The notes below the pieces were generated by a model. The model saw only the letters and a program-made list of their open reading frames with translations. It was not told the DNA's origin and did no database searches. From Thecamonas trahens ATCC 50062 (lineage: Eukaryota > Apusozoa > Apusomonadida > Apusomonadidae): a DNA stretch of 64,000 bases. The translations under genes were made by a program, and so were the position numbers. This document shows, piece by piece, positions 33,101 to 41,853 of this stretch. The first letter of the stretch is position 1, and the number at the start of each line of letters is the position of its first letter. The DNA lies in assembly GCF_000142905.1 (NCBI RefSeq), contig NW_013657648.1:1-64000 (forward strand), read 5' to 3'.

Positions 33101-34966
33101 GGCGGCGGCGGCAGCGGCGTCCTCGACGCCGCTCTCGATGTCCTCCAGAGCGGGCGCGCCGACCGCGCCGCGCCCGCCCATGCCGGGCAGCAGCGGCTCG
33201 GCAACCGACGCCGCAGCCTCGTCGTCGTCCGACTCGTCACGGGCAAAGGCAGAGGTCTTCTCGGCTCCGCCCGCCATCTCGGGCCGAAGCTCGGAAATGC
33301 CCATTGTGTTGAGTCGCTGCTCACCCTTGAGCAGGACCTGGAGCGTGTTGCGGAGCTTGAGCACCGAGTGCCCTTCCGGCAGCACCTCCAGGTCCTTCTT
33401 CAGTCGTTCCTCCGACGACACCGGCATGGCATTGGCAGACGCAGCCACGTCGGACCGGACAGGCCCAGGCGCCGCAGACGAGCCAGCCGCTGGGCCGCCA
33501 AAAAGGCCCGCCAGGTTGCCGGCGAGCATCGAGACCCGCGAGACCTTGCGCTCCGACTTGCTCACCCCCGCAGGCCGCGGGGCCTTTCTCGGTGGCGTCG
33601 CGGCCTCAACCGGTGGCCGGTTCGCCAGCGGAACAGGCTTGGGCGGCGGGAGCGACGATGGCGGCGGCGGGAGTGACGACGGTGGCGGCGGGGCTGGCTT
33701 GGTGGGCGGACCACCAGGCGGCGGGCCGGGGATGACAGCGGGCGGTGCTCCAGGCGGCGGGCCCGGTACATTAGCGGGCGGGCCACCAGGCGGCGGGCCC
33801 GGTACACCGGCAGGCGGACCACCAGGCGGCGGGCCAGGGATGACAGCGGGCGGTGCTCCAGGCGGCGGGCCCGGTACATTAGCGGGCGGGCCACCAGGCG
33901 GCGGGCCTGGAACATTAGCGGGCGGGCCACCAGGCGACGGGCCAGGGATGGTAGCAGGCGGACCACCAGGCGGCGGGCCAGGGATGACAGCGAGCGGTGC
34001 TCCAGGCGGCGGGCCCGGTACATTAGCGGGCGGGCCACCAGGCGGCGGGCCTGGTACACTAGCGGGCGGGCCAGGCGGCGGGCCAGGGATGGTAGCGGGC
34101 GGTGTTCCGGGCGGCGGGCCAGGCACGCCAGCAGGCGGACCACCAGGCGGCGGGCCCGGAACATTAGCGGGCGGGCCACCAGGCGGCGGGCCCGGCACAC
34201 TAGCGGGCGGACCACCAGGCGGCGGGCCAGGAATGGTAGCGGGTGGTGCTCCAGGAGGCGGGCCAGGGATGGTAGCGGGCGGGCCACCAGGCGACGGGCC
34301 AGGGATGGTAGCGGGCGGGCCACCAGGCGACGTGCCAGGGATGGTAGCGGGCGGGCCACCAGGTGGTGGACGAGGGATGGTCGCGGGCGGTGTTCCGGGC
34401 GGCGGGCCAGGCACGCCAGCGGGCGGACCACCAGGCGGCGGACCAGACACGCCAGCAGGTGGGCCACCAGGCGGCGGACCAGACACGCCAGCAGGTGGGC
34501 CACCAGGCGGCGGACCAGGCACACCAGCGGGCGGACCACCAGGTGGAGGACCAGGCACACCAGCGGGCGGACCACCAGGCGGCGGACCAGGCACACCAGC
34601 GGGCGGACCACCAGGCGGCGGGCCCGGCACACCAGCAGGCGGACCACCAGGCGGAGGACCAGGCACACTAGCGGGCGGGCCACCAGGCGGCGGGCCCGGC
34701 ACACTAGCGGGCGGACCACAAGGCGGCGGGCCCGGCACACCAGCAGGCGGACCACCAGGCGGGGGACCAGGCACACTAGCGGGCGGACCACCAGGCGGCG
34801 GCCCAGGAATATCACTTGGAGGCGGCGGCAGGCCCACAGGTGGCGGCGGCAGGCCCACAGGCGGCGGCGGCAGACCCGCAGGCGGCGGCGGCAGGCCTAC
34901 AGGCGGCGGCGGCAGACCCGCAGGCGGTGGCGGTAGGCCGTCGGGCGGCGGCGGGAGGCCCGACAT
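30173..34966 (-). CDS. Ras-family GEF with giant proline-rich repeat and ubiquitin-like modules
   Basis: This encodes 1,597 residues from ATG 34966 (MSGLPPPPDGLPPPP). Residues about 50-420 are about 30 copies of a 12-residue unit GPPPGGPPAxVP. A Ser/Ala-rich stretch follows, then several beta-grasp-like modules resembling talin/FERM F0-F1 lobes (YTVTFSTGQVATYRW, IKVYFDDPSLGRLDHDF). The C-terminus holds a RasGEF_N/REM domain (LVERLTHFSNHSMEFQKTFLMTY region, about 1200) and a CDC25 catalytic domain (about 1355-1590), including NFNSLMALVCGLN and YVGVYMQDLTFINDGN, both diagnostic. It should load GTP on a Ras/Rap-type GTPase. The proline repeat probably recruits profilin or SH3/EVH1 partners near actin, in line with the neighbouring WASP gene. 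The catalytic domain looks intact. Confidence 0.88.
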   Translation of the reverse strand: MSGLPPPPDGLPPPPAGLPPPPVGLPPPPAGLPPPPVGLPPPPVGLPPPPSDIPGPPPGGPPASVPGPPPGGPPAGVPGPPPCGPPASVPGPPPGGPPASVPGPPPGGPPAGVPGPPPGGPPAGVPGPPPGGPPAGVPGPPPGGPPAGVPGPPPGGPPAGVSGPPPGGPPAGVSGPPPGGPPAGVPGPPPGTPPATIPRPPPGGPPATIPGTSPGGPPATIPGPSPGGPPATIPGPPPGAPPATIPGPPPGGPPASVPGPPPGGPPANVPGPPPGGPPAGVPGPPPGTPPATIPGPPPGPPASVPGPPPGGPPANVPGPPPGAPLAVIPGPPPGGPPATIPGPSPGGPPANVPGPPPGGPPANVPGPPPGAPPAVIPGPPPGGPPAGVPGPPPGGPPANVPGPPPGAPPAVIPGPPPGGPPTKPAPPPPSSLPPPPSSLPPPKPVPLANRPPVEAATPPRKAPRPAGVSKSERKVSRVSMLAGNLAGLFGGPAAGSSAAPGPVRSDVAASANAMPVSSEERLKKDLEVLPEGHSVLKLRNTLQVLLKGEQRLNTMGISELRPEMAGGAEKTSAFARDESDDDEAAASVAEPLLPGMGGRGAVGAPALEDIESGVEDAAAAAAAAAKINTTSEAEAPPTVTVTYQRRRETEQQVQLQISPYATVVEEFPAFVEAFGIPPEEAELLGVYMRMEAGIVKELPMNDIFIMHAVANGTVLELRLRSSTSKVGIVIQVADPFAVYIQYDALTTVQDVLSLLSTQLAARSISVDGLELFLPAEHLWLSPTETIASYELGVEEYLELKARPAVTKTKSKTVNVKITFEATADDTSAAVDSNLILAGESVNMSARMKLALDKTVAETLRLINKKFLVKHVREYGLVMYPSKDKSSGMFLHNGSSLVDYAPVLSKTKELSFQRRLRPYTVTFSTGQVATYRWSDDTSVQDVLDALSKSGGRPALASASLPVRVVTIDDTSLALAEDPAPVADAATPSRYVPPPPPANPPPPPPMPPADWQGKRGNDPHKFATHLFGLFLPLPYFNKAAPNTPLNPSWKLGGLELGSQVRKCEYKLLYRRIKQPIKVYFDDPSLGRLDHDFEVDFSHKVVKIIPIICRQFGLRFPYHYELAKGDVSGSLKTIPYEESLLQAQVPYSSWAMLRRLPEDQIPPPPEEEGEAVNIWDSLPPCPENLVPIEGTPPGTDLDSAGIELASLNKLVERLTHFSNHSMEFQKTFLMTYESFTTSEMLVTKLLERYYVPRPVGLSLADYRKLRSTVTLRIINVFRSWFPTSYEDFSDSLKEFVTSFITSTLVEDGWGPLAASLYAKTIQQVEAAAAAKEDDMIALASIAASAAASSSKKGKKSLWSYDEVEIAQQMCLIDFSMYKVIKPREFISQGWEREKYHHLCPRLMAFIEHFNNISNWAILSIVSQDTLKKRVKRMEKIIRVGKELAELNNFNSLMALVCGLNTAAMLRLKYTRAGLSKKATRMLEELEAICSAESSYKSLRARIASAQPPCIPYVGVYMQDLTFINDGNENTVNGLINFGKRRLVFDQIAKIQLYQQTGWDFPRIPMVYRTLVHPTPGVSENDLYQLSLLREPRGCSKSDVK
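33700..34815. repeat. 36-bp coding tandem repeat (about 30 copies)
   Basis: Units of about 36 bp (consensus GGCGGGCCAGGNACNNTAGC plus GGGCGGACCACCA on the top strand) encode the GPPPGGPPAxVP array of the Ras GEF. Variants (AGV, ASV, ANV, ATI, AVI) are interspersed in blocks, suggesting expansion by unequal exchange. One unit is shortened by three bases. Every indel keeps the frame, so the array is under coding constraint. Confidence 0.9.
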
Positions 34967-35710
34967 GAAGACTCGTCGACCTCAACTCAACAGAGACGGC
35001 GTAGCCAAGTAGAGCAACGTCCTCGCGCTTTGGGAAAAACAGGTCTCAGAAGGCAATACCAATAGCACACAGTATGTATGTGAACAACCAACTCTATCTC
35101 ACGGACATCCAAACCATTCATTGCTCTGTGAGTGTGTGCGGGAGGTCGCTTAGCCCGGCACGCGTGCCAAGATTGCCATCAACCACACCGCCAGCAAGGG
35201 GGGGAGGGGAGGTCGGGGGTGGGGCGCAGGCGGGGCGTCAGGCATCACATGAAGCGACCTGACACCCTCAGAGAGAGCGGACATGCAACCACCATCGTCC
35301 AATCTATCCCCCGACCATCCTACATACATACATCCCTTCCCCTACCTCTCCCTGTCCCCAACACCTGCCTTCCTCGCCCCTGGCTTGGCCAACGACACAA
35401 AAACGCCGTTCCGAGGCTTGCCAGTCCTCCTCTGCTCCAGGAAAGGGGACAAGGGGAAGGAGAAGGGGAGGGAGAGGGAGAGGGGAAAGAGGAAGGGTAG
35501 TGGTGGTACATGAACAGGGAGTGTGTGACTTGCCCTGTCTCCACACTCTCCTTCCCTCCCCACCCCCCGCCATACCCACTCTCACACTAAATGCCCCCCC
35601 CTGCCCCCCCCCCTCATTGCAACGGGGGCGACCAACACCTGTGAATGCTATTCATGCTTACGTACCTGAGAGAGGCGTTGGCGAATCCGCAAATACATTT
35701 CCCGTTCCAC
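34967..35710. other. Intergenic region, low complexity
   Basis: This holds the promoter side of the Ras GEF gene. G-rich and purine-rich blocks (35440-35500 GGGGAAGGAGA type) and C runs (about 35595-35615) dominate. No gene was recognised. Confidence 0.4.
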
Positions 35711-36460
35711 TTATATCTTTACCGTACGGAATGGACAATTTGTCCATCGCGCAAGCCCCGCTTCGCAACACTCCACAGACGTCGCAACGTCCATGGATTG
35801 TTGTAAGAGAGTAGTACAATGTGGTAGTGGCTGCCACAACAGAACACAGCCGGCGATGCAGAGATGGACGCCGCACGCGGCGCAAAAGGTCTGCGGCCGC
35901 GATCGCTTACCATGAAGCTTCTGGCAGGCGAGACAGTCGCGTCGCAGAGCGGCTTGTTGGGGAATGTGGTGATGACGAGCAGCCGCTGCAGCCGGTCGCT
36001 TTCGCTTGCGCGACGGCGCGGAGCTGACGACGACGGCGCTGGCGGCGAGGGCGTCGATGATGTCGTGGAGAAAAGCCACACGAGCCATGGCGGGTCGTGG
36101 GCTCGCGTCAGCGCAGCGCGCGTACGCGTTGATGGGCGCGGCGTCCAGATTCCAGTTCAAGATGGCGTGCCGCCCCTTGCGCGGCTACGCCGACCGGCAA
36201 GCTCGTCCGTCGCAAGACATCCTCGCGCTCTCCCGTCCGGCCGCTGTGTTCAACTCTGGCATGCTCTCCTTCCCGGTCGTCGGGGTCGTCACCGCGACGG
36301 CAACTCGGGCATCCTTCAGGCAGACGTCTACGTGTCGGCCGCCATCACGTGCAGGCGCGCCTCCCACCTCAAGCCGCAGGCCAAGCAGGCGTCGCGCAGC
36401 GTCAGCCGGTGACCTGAAAGTCGAGCACCATCGAGTTCTCCACTTTGAGACGCGCGACAA
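35711..36460 (-). pseudogene. piggyBac-like transposase relic (C-terminal part)
   Basis: The frame encodes VCLKDARVAVAVTT, then a TAG stop (36185-36187), then HAILNWNLDAAPINAYARC and a cysteine-rich end: CLACQKLHGKRSR, TFCAACGVHLC, IAGC. In piggyBac-type DDE transposases the catalytic core ends with a helix containing NAY, followed by a C-terminal zinc ribbon of CxxC...CxxCxxxLCxxxC form, which this resembles. The in-frame stop, absence of the N-terminal catalytic half and lack of a plausible start argue for a dead copy. No terminal inverted repeats were found. The assignment rests on motif layout only. Confidence 0.45.
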
Positions 36461-36636
36461 CGCGTCCGAACGACCGTACCGCTAAGGGTTGTTTGTTGCC
36501 CCCTCCCCCACTCCTCCTTGCCTCCATCTCAAGCTCAATCTCGTCATCGACCCAGCCGAGTGCCACGTCTATCACCTAGTGCTACGCTGCCGTCCACATC
36601 CATCCAATGAGCCCAACCTGCGCCTGCGCATGAGCC

Positions 36637-36921
36637 GCTCCAACCCGCGGCGACCCAGAGATGGCCCCGGCCAAACCCGCCCACCTTCCGCGCACCCCTC
36701 GCCACGATCACATACCATCCATCAGATCACCACTATCGTCCATCTTCCCCCCCTCTCCCGCATCCGATACGCCACCCTGCTAGCCCTGCTACACCCGCAT
36801 GTGGCATGCGCACGCTTCGCCACTGTAGCCTCTTCGACCACACCTCTCGCCACCTCACCCTCACCCGACCGCAGCCATGGCGGCAACGGCTCAAACAGAG
36901 ATACCGACGCTGGCAGTGGGA
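36637..36921 (+). repeat. 285-bp tandem duplication, copy 1
   Basis: This is nearly identical to 36922-37206 (two substitutions noticed: GCC/GTC and TCG/TTG in the CTTCGYCACTGTAGCC stretch). It contains the kinase gene's upstream sequence, ATG (36877) and first 15 codons, after which it runs into the second copy, giving only a 63-codon orphan frame ending TGCTAG. Confidence 0.95.
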
Positions 36922-37206
36922 GCTCCAACCCGCGGCGACCCAGAGATGGCCCCGGCCAAACCCGCCCACCTTCCGCGCACCCCTCGCCACGATCACATAC
37001 CATCCATCAGATCACCACTATCGTCCATCTTCCCCCCCTCTCCCGCATCCGATACGCCACCCTGCTAGCCCTGCTACACCCGCATGTGGCATGCGCACGC
37101 TTCGTCACTGTAGCCTCTTTGACCACACCTCTCGCCACCTCACCCTCACCCGACCGCAGCCATGGCGGCAACGGCTCAAACAGAGATACCGACGCTGGCA
37201 GTGGGA
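36922..37206 (+). repeat. 285-bp tandem duplication, copy 2
   Basis: This second unit, directly abutting the first, supplies the working ATG (37162) of the kinase-WD40 gene. The high identity implies a recent event or gene conversion. Confidence 0.95.
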
Positions 37207-39578
37207 GACTTGGTGGTGCGGGAGAAGCTCGGGTCAGGCAACTTTGGCACGGTGTACAGGGCAGAGGTCGGCGGCAAGACCGTGGCGGTGAAGAAGCTCC
37301 GCTACGCGGTGACCGACACGGCGTCGAGCTCGGCTGTCTCGCTCGAGATCGGCTTTCTCAAGACGCTCGATCACCCTCATGTTGTTCGTCTCATTGCACT
37401 GGCAGTCCCCGATGCCGCTGCCACCCCTTCGGGGCCTGGCCGCGGCCCGTCGCCGCCGTCGTCAAGCCTCCCGCCGTCTCGTGCCTCCCGCCGCCTCCGC
37501 CGCATGCACTCGCGCTTGGCTGGCCGTGCAGACGGCGCCGCGGGGCTTTATCGCGACAGCGGGAGTGACGACGATGACGCCGCGTGCGCAGCGAAGAGTG
37601 AGGTGGACGACTCGCCCAAAGCTGGGACCGCGGCGCGGAGCACGCTGAGTGCCCGCGCCCGGCGCGAGATCTGGCTCATCATGGAGTATGTCGAGCGCGG
37701 CTCACTGTTCAAGGTCCTCCACGCTGCTCATCCGCCGCCGTGGAAGCTGCGGCTTCGGTGGGCGCGCGAGATTGCGGTTGTCATGGGCATGCTCCACACC
37801 CACGCGCCGTGCATTCTCCACCGCGACTTGACCTCCGAGAACGTGCTCGTCACCCTCGACGACCACATCAAGCTCACTGACTTTGGCCTCTCGGTTGACG
37901 AGGGCAGCGGCGCCAAGATCCTCCGCTCATTCAAGCCAGCATATGCCGCGCCCGAGGTCTGGGACGCGCTGCCGTACACCCGGGCCTCGGACGTCTTCTC
38001 GTTTGGCGTCGTTCTCTACGAGCTCGCCACGCTGCAGGATCCTGTCACGGCGCTTCGCCAGGGCCACGGTGTGCTTGAGCCACCCGCGACAGTGCCAGCT
38101 GCCGAGCCGCAGGTCCCCGCCCGCGGCTCGGGCGCGTCGTCGTCGTCGTCGCAGCCGGGGCCGTCGGCGTCGCATCCTGGGCCGTCGATTCCGCCACGAC
38201 GGACAAGCACGCCGGCCGAGGCCGCCGACGCGCTGGCGGCCATCCAGGGTCTTGCTCCGCCGTCGCTCGGCTCCGAGTCCGGCGTCTACACCGAGCACTC
38301 GGAATCGGTTGTCTCCGAGTCAGAGGCCTCGATTGTCTCGTTCTCGCGGCAGGTCTCGCAAGCCGTCCGCCTCTCGCCGCTAGTTGTCCCGTCGAGCGTG
38401 CCGTACGAGCTCACTGCCATCATCCAGCAGTGTTGGACCGAGGCGCCAGAGCGGCGGCCGTCGGCCCAGCAGATCCTCACGCTCCTGCCCGATGTGGCGG
38501 CTGACGACTCGCAGGCTGCCGCGTCGCTGGCTGCCGCGTCGCGCGCGGCCGACTACGCATTCGAAGCGGCACCAGCTCTTGTCCTCGGCTCGCCGCTGCA
38601 GCCAGTCTCGACCGTTGCCTTTGCGCGACAGCTCGAGCCTGTCCGCTTTGGCTACGCGTGCATGGACGGCTCGATCCATCTGGTCTCGGGCGTAGAGGAC
38701 GGCGACGAGTCGAAAGTAGCGCTGAGCGGGCACACCAAGGCCGTGACCGACTTTGACTGGTCGCTCTCGGGCGACTTTGTGGTCTCGGCCTCGCTCGACA
38801 AGACGGCGCGGGTGTGGGACGCGTTCTCTGGCACCACGTTGCGGATTGTGTACGGCAAGGCGGAGCTTTTCGCCATCCGCTTCCACCCCCTCAACAACAA
38901 CCTGTTTGTCGTCGGCTCGATGGACAAGCTGCTCAAGGTCTTCAACATGTCGACCGGCAAGTCGATGGCCAAGAGCCGGCTGTCGGGCGCGGTCACAGCG
39001 CTAAGCTTCAACCCGAACGGCACCCAGGCTTTGCAGGCGACGCCAACGGCATGCTGTATGCGTACTCGCTCTCGTCGAGCAGCGGCAAACTCCGCGAGGC
39101 TGTGCGCATCCTTGCTGCCCGCGGGCGCGGCATCTCCTCGCTCGACTACGCCGTCCACTACACGCTGCGCTCGTCGGTCAACGTCGTCCTCGCCGCCTGC
39201 CGCGACAAGATGGTCCGCGTCTTTCGGGTCTCGTCCTCGGGCTCAGTATTTACCCCGCTCACCCAGTTCCTGGTCTTTCAGACCAATCTAGCTCTCCGCG
39301 CCAAGTTCTGCCCGACGGCTTCGCTTGACAATCTCGGCCTCTGCTTCACCGTCGGCTCGGAAGCCGGGGCCGTCACCGTCTACAGCACCTCGGCCGATCG
39401 CGACGATGCCGACGACGGGCCCAGGACCGAGCTCGTCACCCGCCTCGACGGCCACGCAGCTGCCGTCGTCGACCTCGCCTGGTCTGCCGATGGCCGCTGG
39501 CTCGCCTCGGGCGACGTCGACGGCCGCGTCCTCGTCCGTCGCCGCCATCTTCCAGCCGACGATCCCGAGCTTCTCTAG
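37162..39578 (+). CDS. Protein kinase with C-terminal WD40 repeats, frame break near 39030
   Basis: This encodes about 805 residues. The N-terminal kinase domain has GSGNFGTVY (P-loop), VAVKK (lysine), HRDLTSEN (catalytic loop, near 222), DFG (near 240) and APE (near 264); it looks active and is closest in style to TKL kinases. Two Ser/Pro-rich inserts interrupt it, one after the alphaC region and one in the C-lobe. From about residue 475 come WD40 repeats (SGHTKAVTDFDWSLSGDFVVSASLDKTARVWD split over two blades). The remaining blades (GDANGMLYAYS, then LDGHAAAVVDLAWSADGRW) lie in another frame: one base is missing near 39026-39034, where an extra G at either GG or after TTG restores it. ATG 37162 is in the second unit of the 285-bp duplication. 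Its stop lies 8 bp from the convergent small gene. Confidence 0.85.
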
Positions 39579-39586
39579 CCTCCTGC

Positions 39587-39802
39587 CTACTCGCCCTCGC
39601 TCTTGCCCTCGCCCGATGCGATCCGCTTCTGCGCCTCTTCAGCAAACACTCTCTGCCGCTCCTTGTACTCTTCCCATGCTGCCCGCTTCTCCGGCCCGCC
39701 CAGGTACCGGTTGTACAGCGGCACACCAGCGAGGACCATGACCGGGACCGCCCACTGCGCCACACGGAGGACTGCCGACCGACGCACCGCCCGCATGACC
39801 AT
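39587..39802 (-). CDS. Small (71 aa) probable mitochondrial membrane protein
   Basis: ATG 39802 begins MVMRAVRRSAVLRVAQW, an arginine-rich amphipathic start. It leads into one hydrophobic segment (AVPVMVLAGVPLYN) and a charged, probably helical C-terminus (AAWEEYKERQRVFAEEAQKR). The layout is that of small inner-membrane respiratory-complex subunits or assembly factors, but the family is not recognised. Confidence 0.55.
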   Translation of the reverse strand: MVMRAVRRSAVLRVAQWAVPVMVLAGVPLYNRYLGGPEKRAAWEEYKERQRVFAEEAQKRIASGEGKSEGE

Positions 39803-40236
39803 GAGTATCCCATATCCTCCTCCTCCTCCCCCACCAACCACCTCCCCCCCTCCCCTCCCTCCCGTACACTGCAGCCGCTCAGCCGTCCAGAACGTCATCC
39901 TCCTCTCCAAGTCGTGTGTGGCCCACTCGGAAGCTGCTGCCCCTCCCTCCCTCCCCACCCAGCTTATAGCCATGATGTCCCAAGCCAATCAGCCGCAACG
40001 AGGTGATGATCATCGACACAAATCAACACAGAAAAACACATATCAACGCGCACATAGCCCCCCCCCCCCCCCCCCTCCCCGCCCCCCCGCCTCCGCCGCC
40101 TAACCATCGTTCATCCATGTTGCCAATCCAAGCTCCCACAGGCCCTGCAGCCCCGTGACCCCGACTGACCTGCCGGCTGACCTGACACGGACACACCTCA
40201 CTTGCACACGTTACAGTACATAGGACTGAAGACAAT
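39803..40236. other. Divergent promoter region
   Basis: About 430 bp separate the 71-aa gene (minus) and BI-1 (plus). It contains a poly-C tract (about 40060-40085) and a CCAAT word near 39983. No gene was recognised. Confidence 0.4.
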
Positions 40237-40962
40237 ATGGCTACAGGTGGTATGCGGTTTGGTATGGCCAACGGAGAAATGAACTGGGATGCGGTAAAGG
40301 CCATGGACGCGGTGACGCCGGCCGTCCAGGCTCATCTCGTCGACGTGTACTCGCTGCTGACCTTTGGTGTGGCCATGGCCGCATTTGGTACCTTTACCCA
40401 CCTGGCGTTCAACATTGGTGGCGTGCTCACGACGCTTGGCGCTCTGGCAGCGCTGATGTACATCGGCGCGACCGACAAGAACGATCAGTCGTCGCGCAAG
40501 GCCGGCTTTGTGGCCTTTACCTTTTGCAAGGGCGCATCCATCGGCCCGCTCGTCGGCCTTGTCCTCCTGCAGGACGCCTCGCTCGTCCTGATGGCGCTTG
40601 TCGGCACCGTCGCCGTCTTTGCCGCCTTTACTGCCATGGCCATGTACGCCCCGCGCCGGCAGGTCCTCCTCTTTGGTGGCATGCTCTCGTCGGCCATCAC
40701 TGGCCTCCTCGTCCTCTCCATCGCTAACCTGTTCATCGGCTCATCGGCTCTCTTTACCGCCCAGCTCTGGGTCGGCCTCTGCGTCTTCTCCGGCTTTGTC
40801 GCCTTTGACACCCAGCTGATGATCGAGAAGGCCGCCCGCGGCGACCGTGACGCCGTCTGGCACGCCGTCGAGCTCTTCATCGACTTTGTCGCTATCTTTG
40901 TCCGCATTCTCATCATCCTCTCGCGGAACAAGAAGAAGGAGAGCCGCCGCGAGCGCCGCTGA
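40237..40962 (+). CDS. Bax inhibitor-1 family protein (TMBIM6-like)
   Basis: This encodes 241 residues from ATG 40237. Six to seven hydrophobic segments are visible, with family signatures TPAVQAHLVDVYSLLTFG, GASIGPLVG, and SGFVAFDTQLMIEKA followed by HAVELFIDFVAIFVRIL, the conserved acidic pair proposed to gate the pore. The tail is strongly basic (KKKESRRERR), as in BI-1. It is an ER membrane protein that leaks or regulates Ca2+ and H+ and protects against stress-induced death. Length and topology match animal and plant BI-1. Confidence 0.93.
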   Translation: MATGGMRFGMANGEMNWDAVKAMDAVTPAVQAHLVDVYSLLTFGVAMAAFGTFTHLAFNIGGVLTTLGALAALMYIGATDKNDQSSRKAGFVAFTFCKGASIGPLVGLVLLQDASLVLMALVGTVAVFAAFTAMAMYAPRRQVLLFGGMLSSAITGLLVLSIANLFIGSSALFTAQLWVGLCVFSGFVAFDTQLMIEKAARGDRDAVWHAVELFIDFVAIFVRILIILSRNKKKESRRERR

Positions 40963-40993
40963 TCCCTCTAAACGCCATTCCCTTCCATCGTCC

Positions 40994-41665
40994 TCACGCC
41001 ACAAACTCCGCCAGCGCCATCGAGTACACGATCTCAAAGTGGGCAAAGATCTCCATTTTGACCGGCAAGCCCGGCACATCACTTGAGTAGTACATCCGCC
41101 GCCGCATCTCCCCGACGTCGTCGGTGAGTGAGTAGCAGGTGGCAGCATAGACGGCTGCGGGCGTCTCAACCTCGCGCCCAGGAATGATGGCTGTGACGTC
41201 TGCCCGCGACGCGCCCTTGCTCGCCATCTCCTCCCAGCTCTGCGAGTACTCGGCCTTGGCCGCGATTCCCTCGGGCACCGGAAATCGAGATCCGGCCGCA
41301 GCTACCTCGGCCTTGGGCACAGGAACCACGCCGTCCGGCAGCGGCCACTCGTAGTCTCTCACCGTTGCCCCGTCGTCGTCGCACGCCACCACCTCCATCC
41401 GCAGCATGCTTGTCTCGCCCGCCCGCTTGTCGCCCACCACATACGTGTACGCTGTCCCCACCCGCACCGCCGCCCGGATCTCGTCAGCCGTAAACGGCTG
41501 CGGTGCCAGCTCTAGCGCGTCCAGCTCGAGCTCCACGTCATCCGCACCGTCGTCGCCGTCGTCGCCGCCATCGCCGTCGTCGCCGTCGTCGCCGCCACCC
41601 TCCACATCCCCGTCTTCCACAGCCACTGCAGCTGGCACCTCCGGCTCGTCACCAGCAGCCGACAT
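40994..41665 (-). CDS. Unrecognised acidic protein
   Basis: This encodes 223 residues from ATG 41665 (MSAAGDEPEVPAA); an in-frame ATG at 41743 would add 26. The first 50 residues are Asp/Gly-rich. The rest looks like a compact mixed alpha/beta fold (FTADEIRAAVRVGTAYTYV, DYEWPLPDGVVPVPKAE), with no membrane segment or metal motif. No family is recognised. It lies 31 bp from the convergent BI-1 stop and is divergent from phenylalanine hydroxylase. Confidence 0.6.
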   Translation of the reverse strand: MSAAGDEPEVPAAVAVEDGDVEGGGDDGDDGDGGDDGDDGADDVELELDALELAPQPFTADEIRAAVRVGTAYTYVVGDKRAGETSMLRMEVVACDDDGATVRDYEWPLPDGVVPVPKAEVAAAGSRFPVPEGIAAKAEYSQSWEEMASKGASRADVTAIIPGREVETPAAVYAATCYSLTDDVGEMRRRMYYSSDVPGLPVKMEIFAHFEIVYSMALAEFVA

Positions 41666-41853
41666 GGTCAAGTCTGCCCCACCCACGCTGCAGCTCCGCA
41701 GCCCCGTCGCTTCGTCGCCCCACCGTCCAAAGCCCAAGCTCATTCATTCGTTGGCTCTCCATCACCAACATAGGCCAGTCCTTGGCCCGGTCTGACCCCC
41801 ACTCCTCCTCCCCCCTACACCTCCGCCGTTTCTTGCCACACTTCACCCACAAC

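Noticed and set aside
33562..34815. Arg/Leu/Val repeat frame inside the proline array
   Set aside because: It is a second frame of the same 36-bp repeat; no start context or domain, and periodic repeats keep all frames open.
33700..34815. Regular 36-bp repeat resembling a CRISPR array
   Set aside because: Units abut without unique spacers and encode protein; the organism is eukaryotic.
33042..35012. 656-codon plus-strand open frame of GGGPGTPAGGP repeats
   Set aside because: It is the reverse complement of the Ras GEF proline array; the minus-strand frame leads into recognised REM and CDC25 domains and this one does not.
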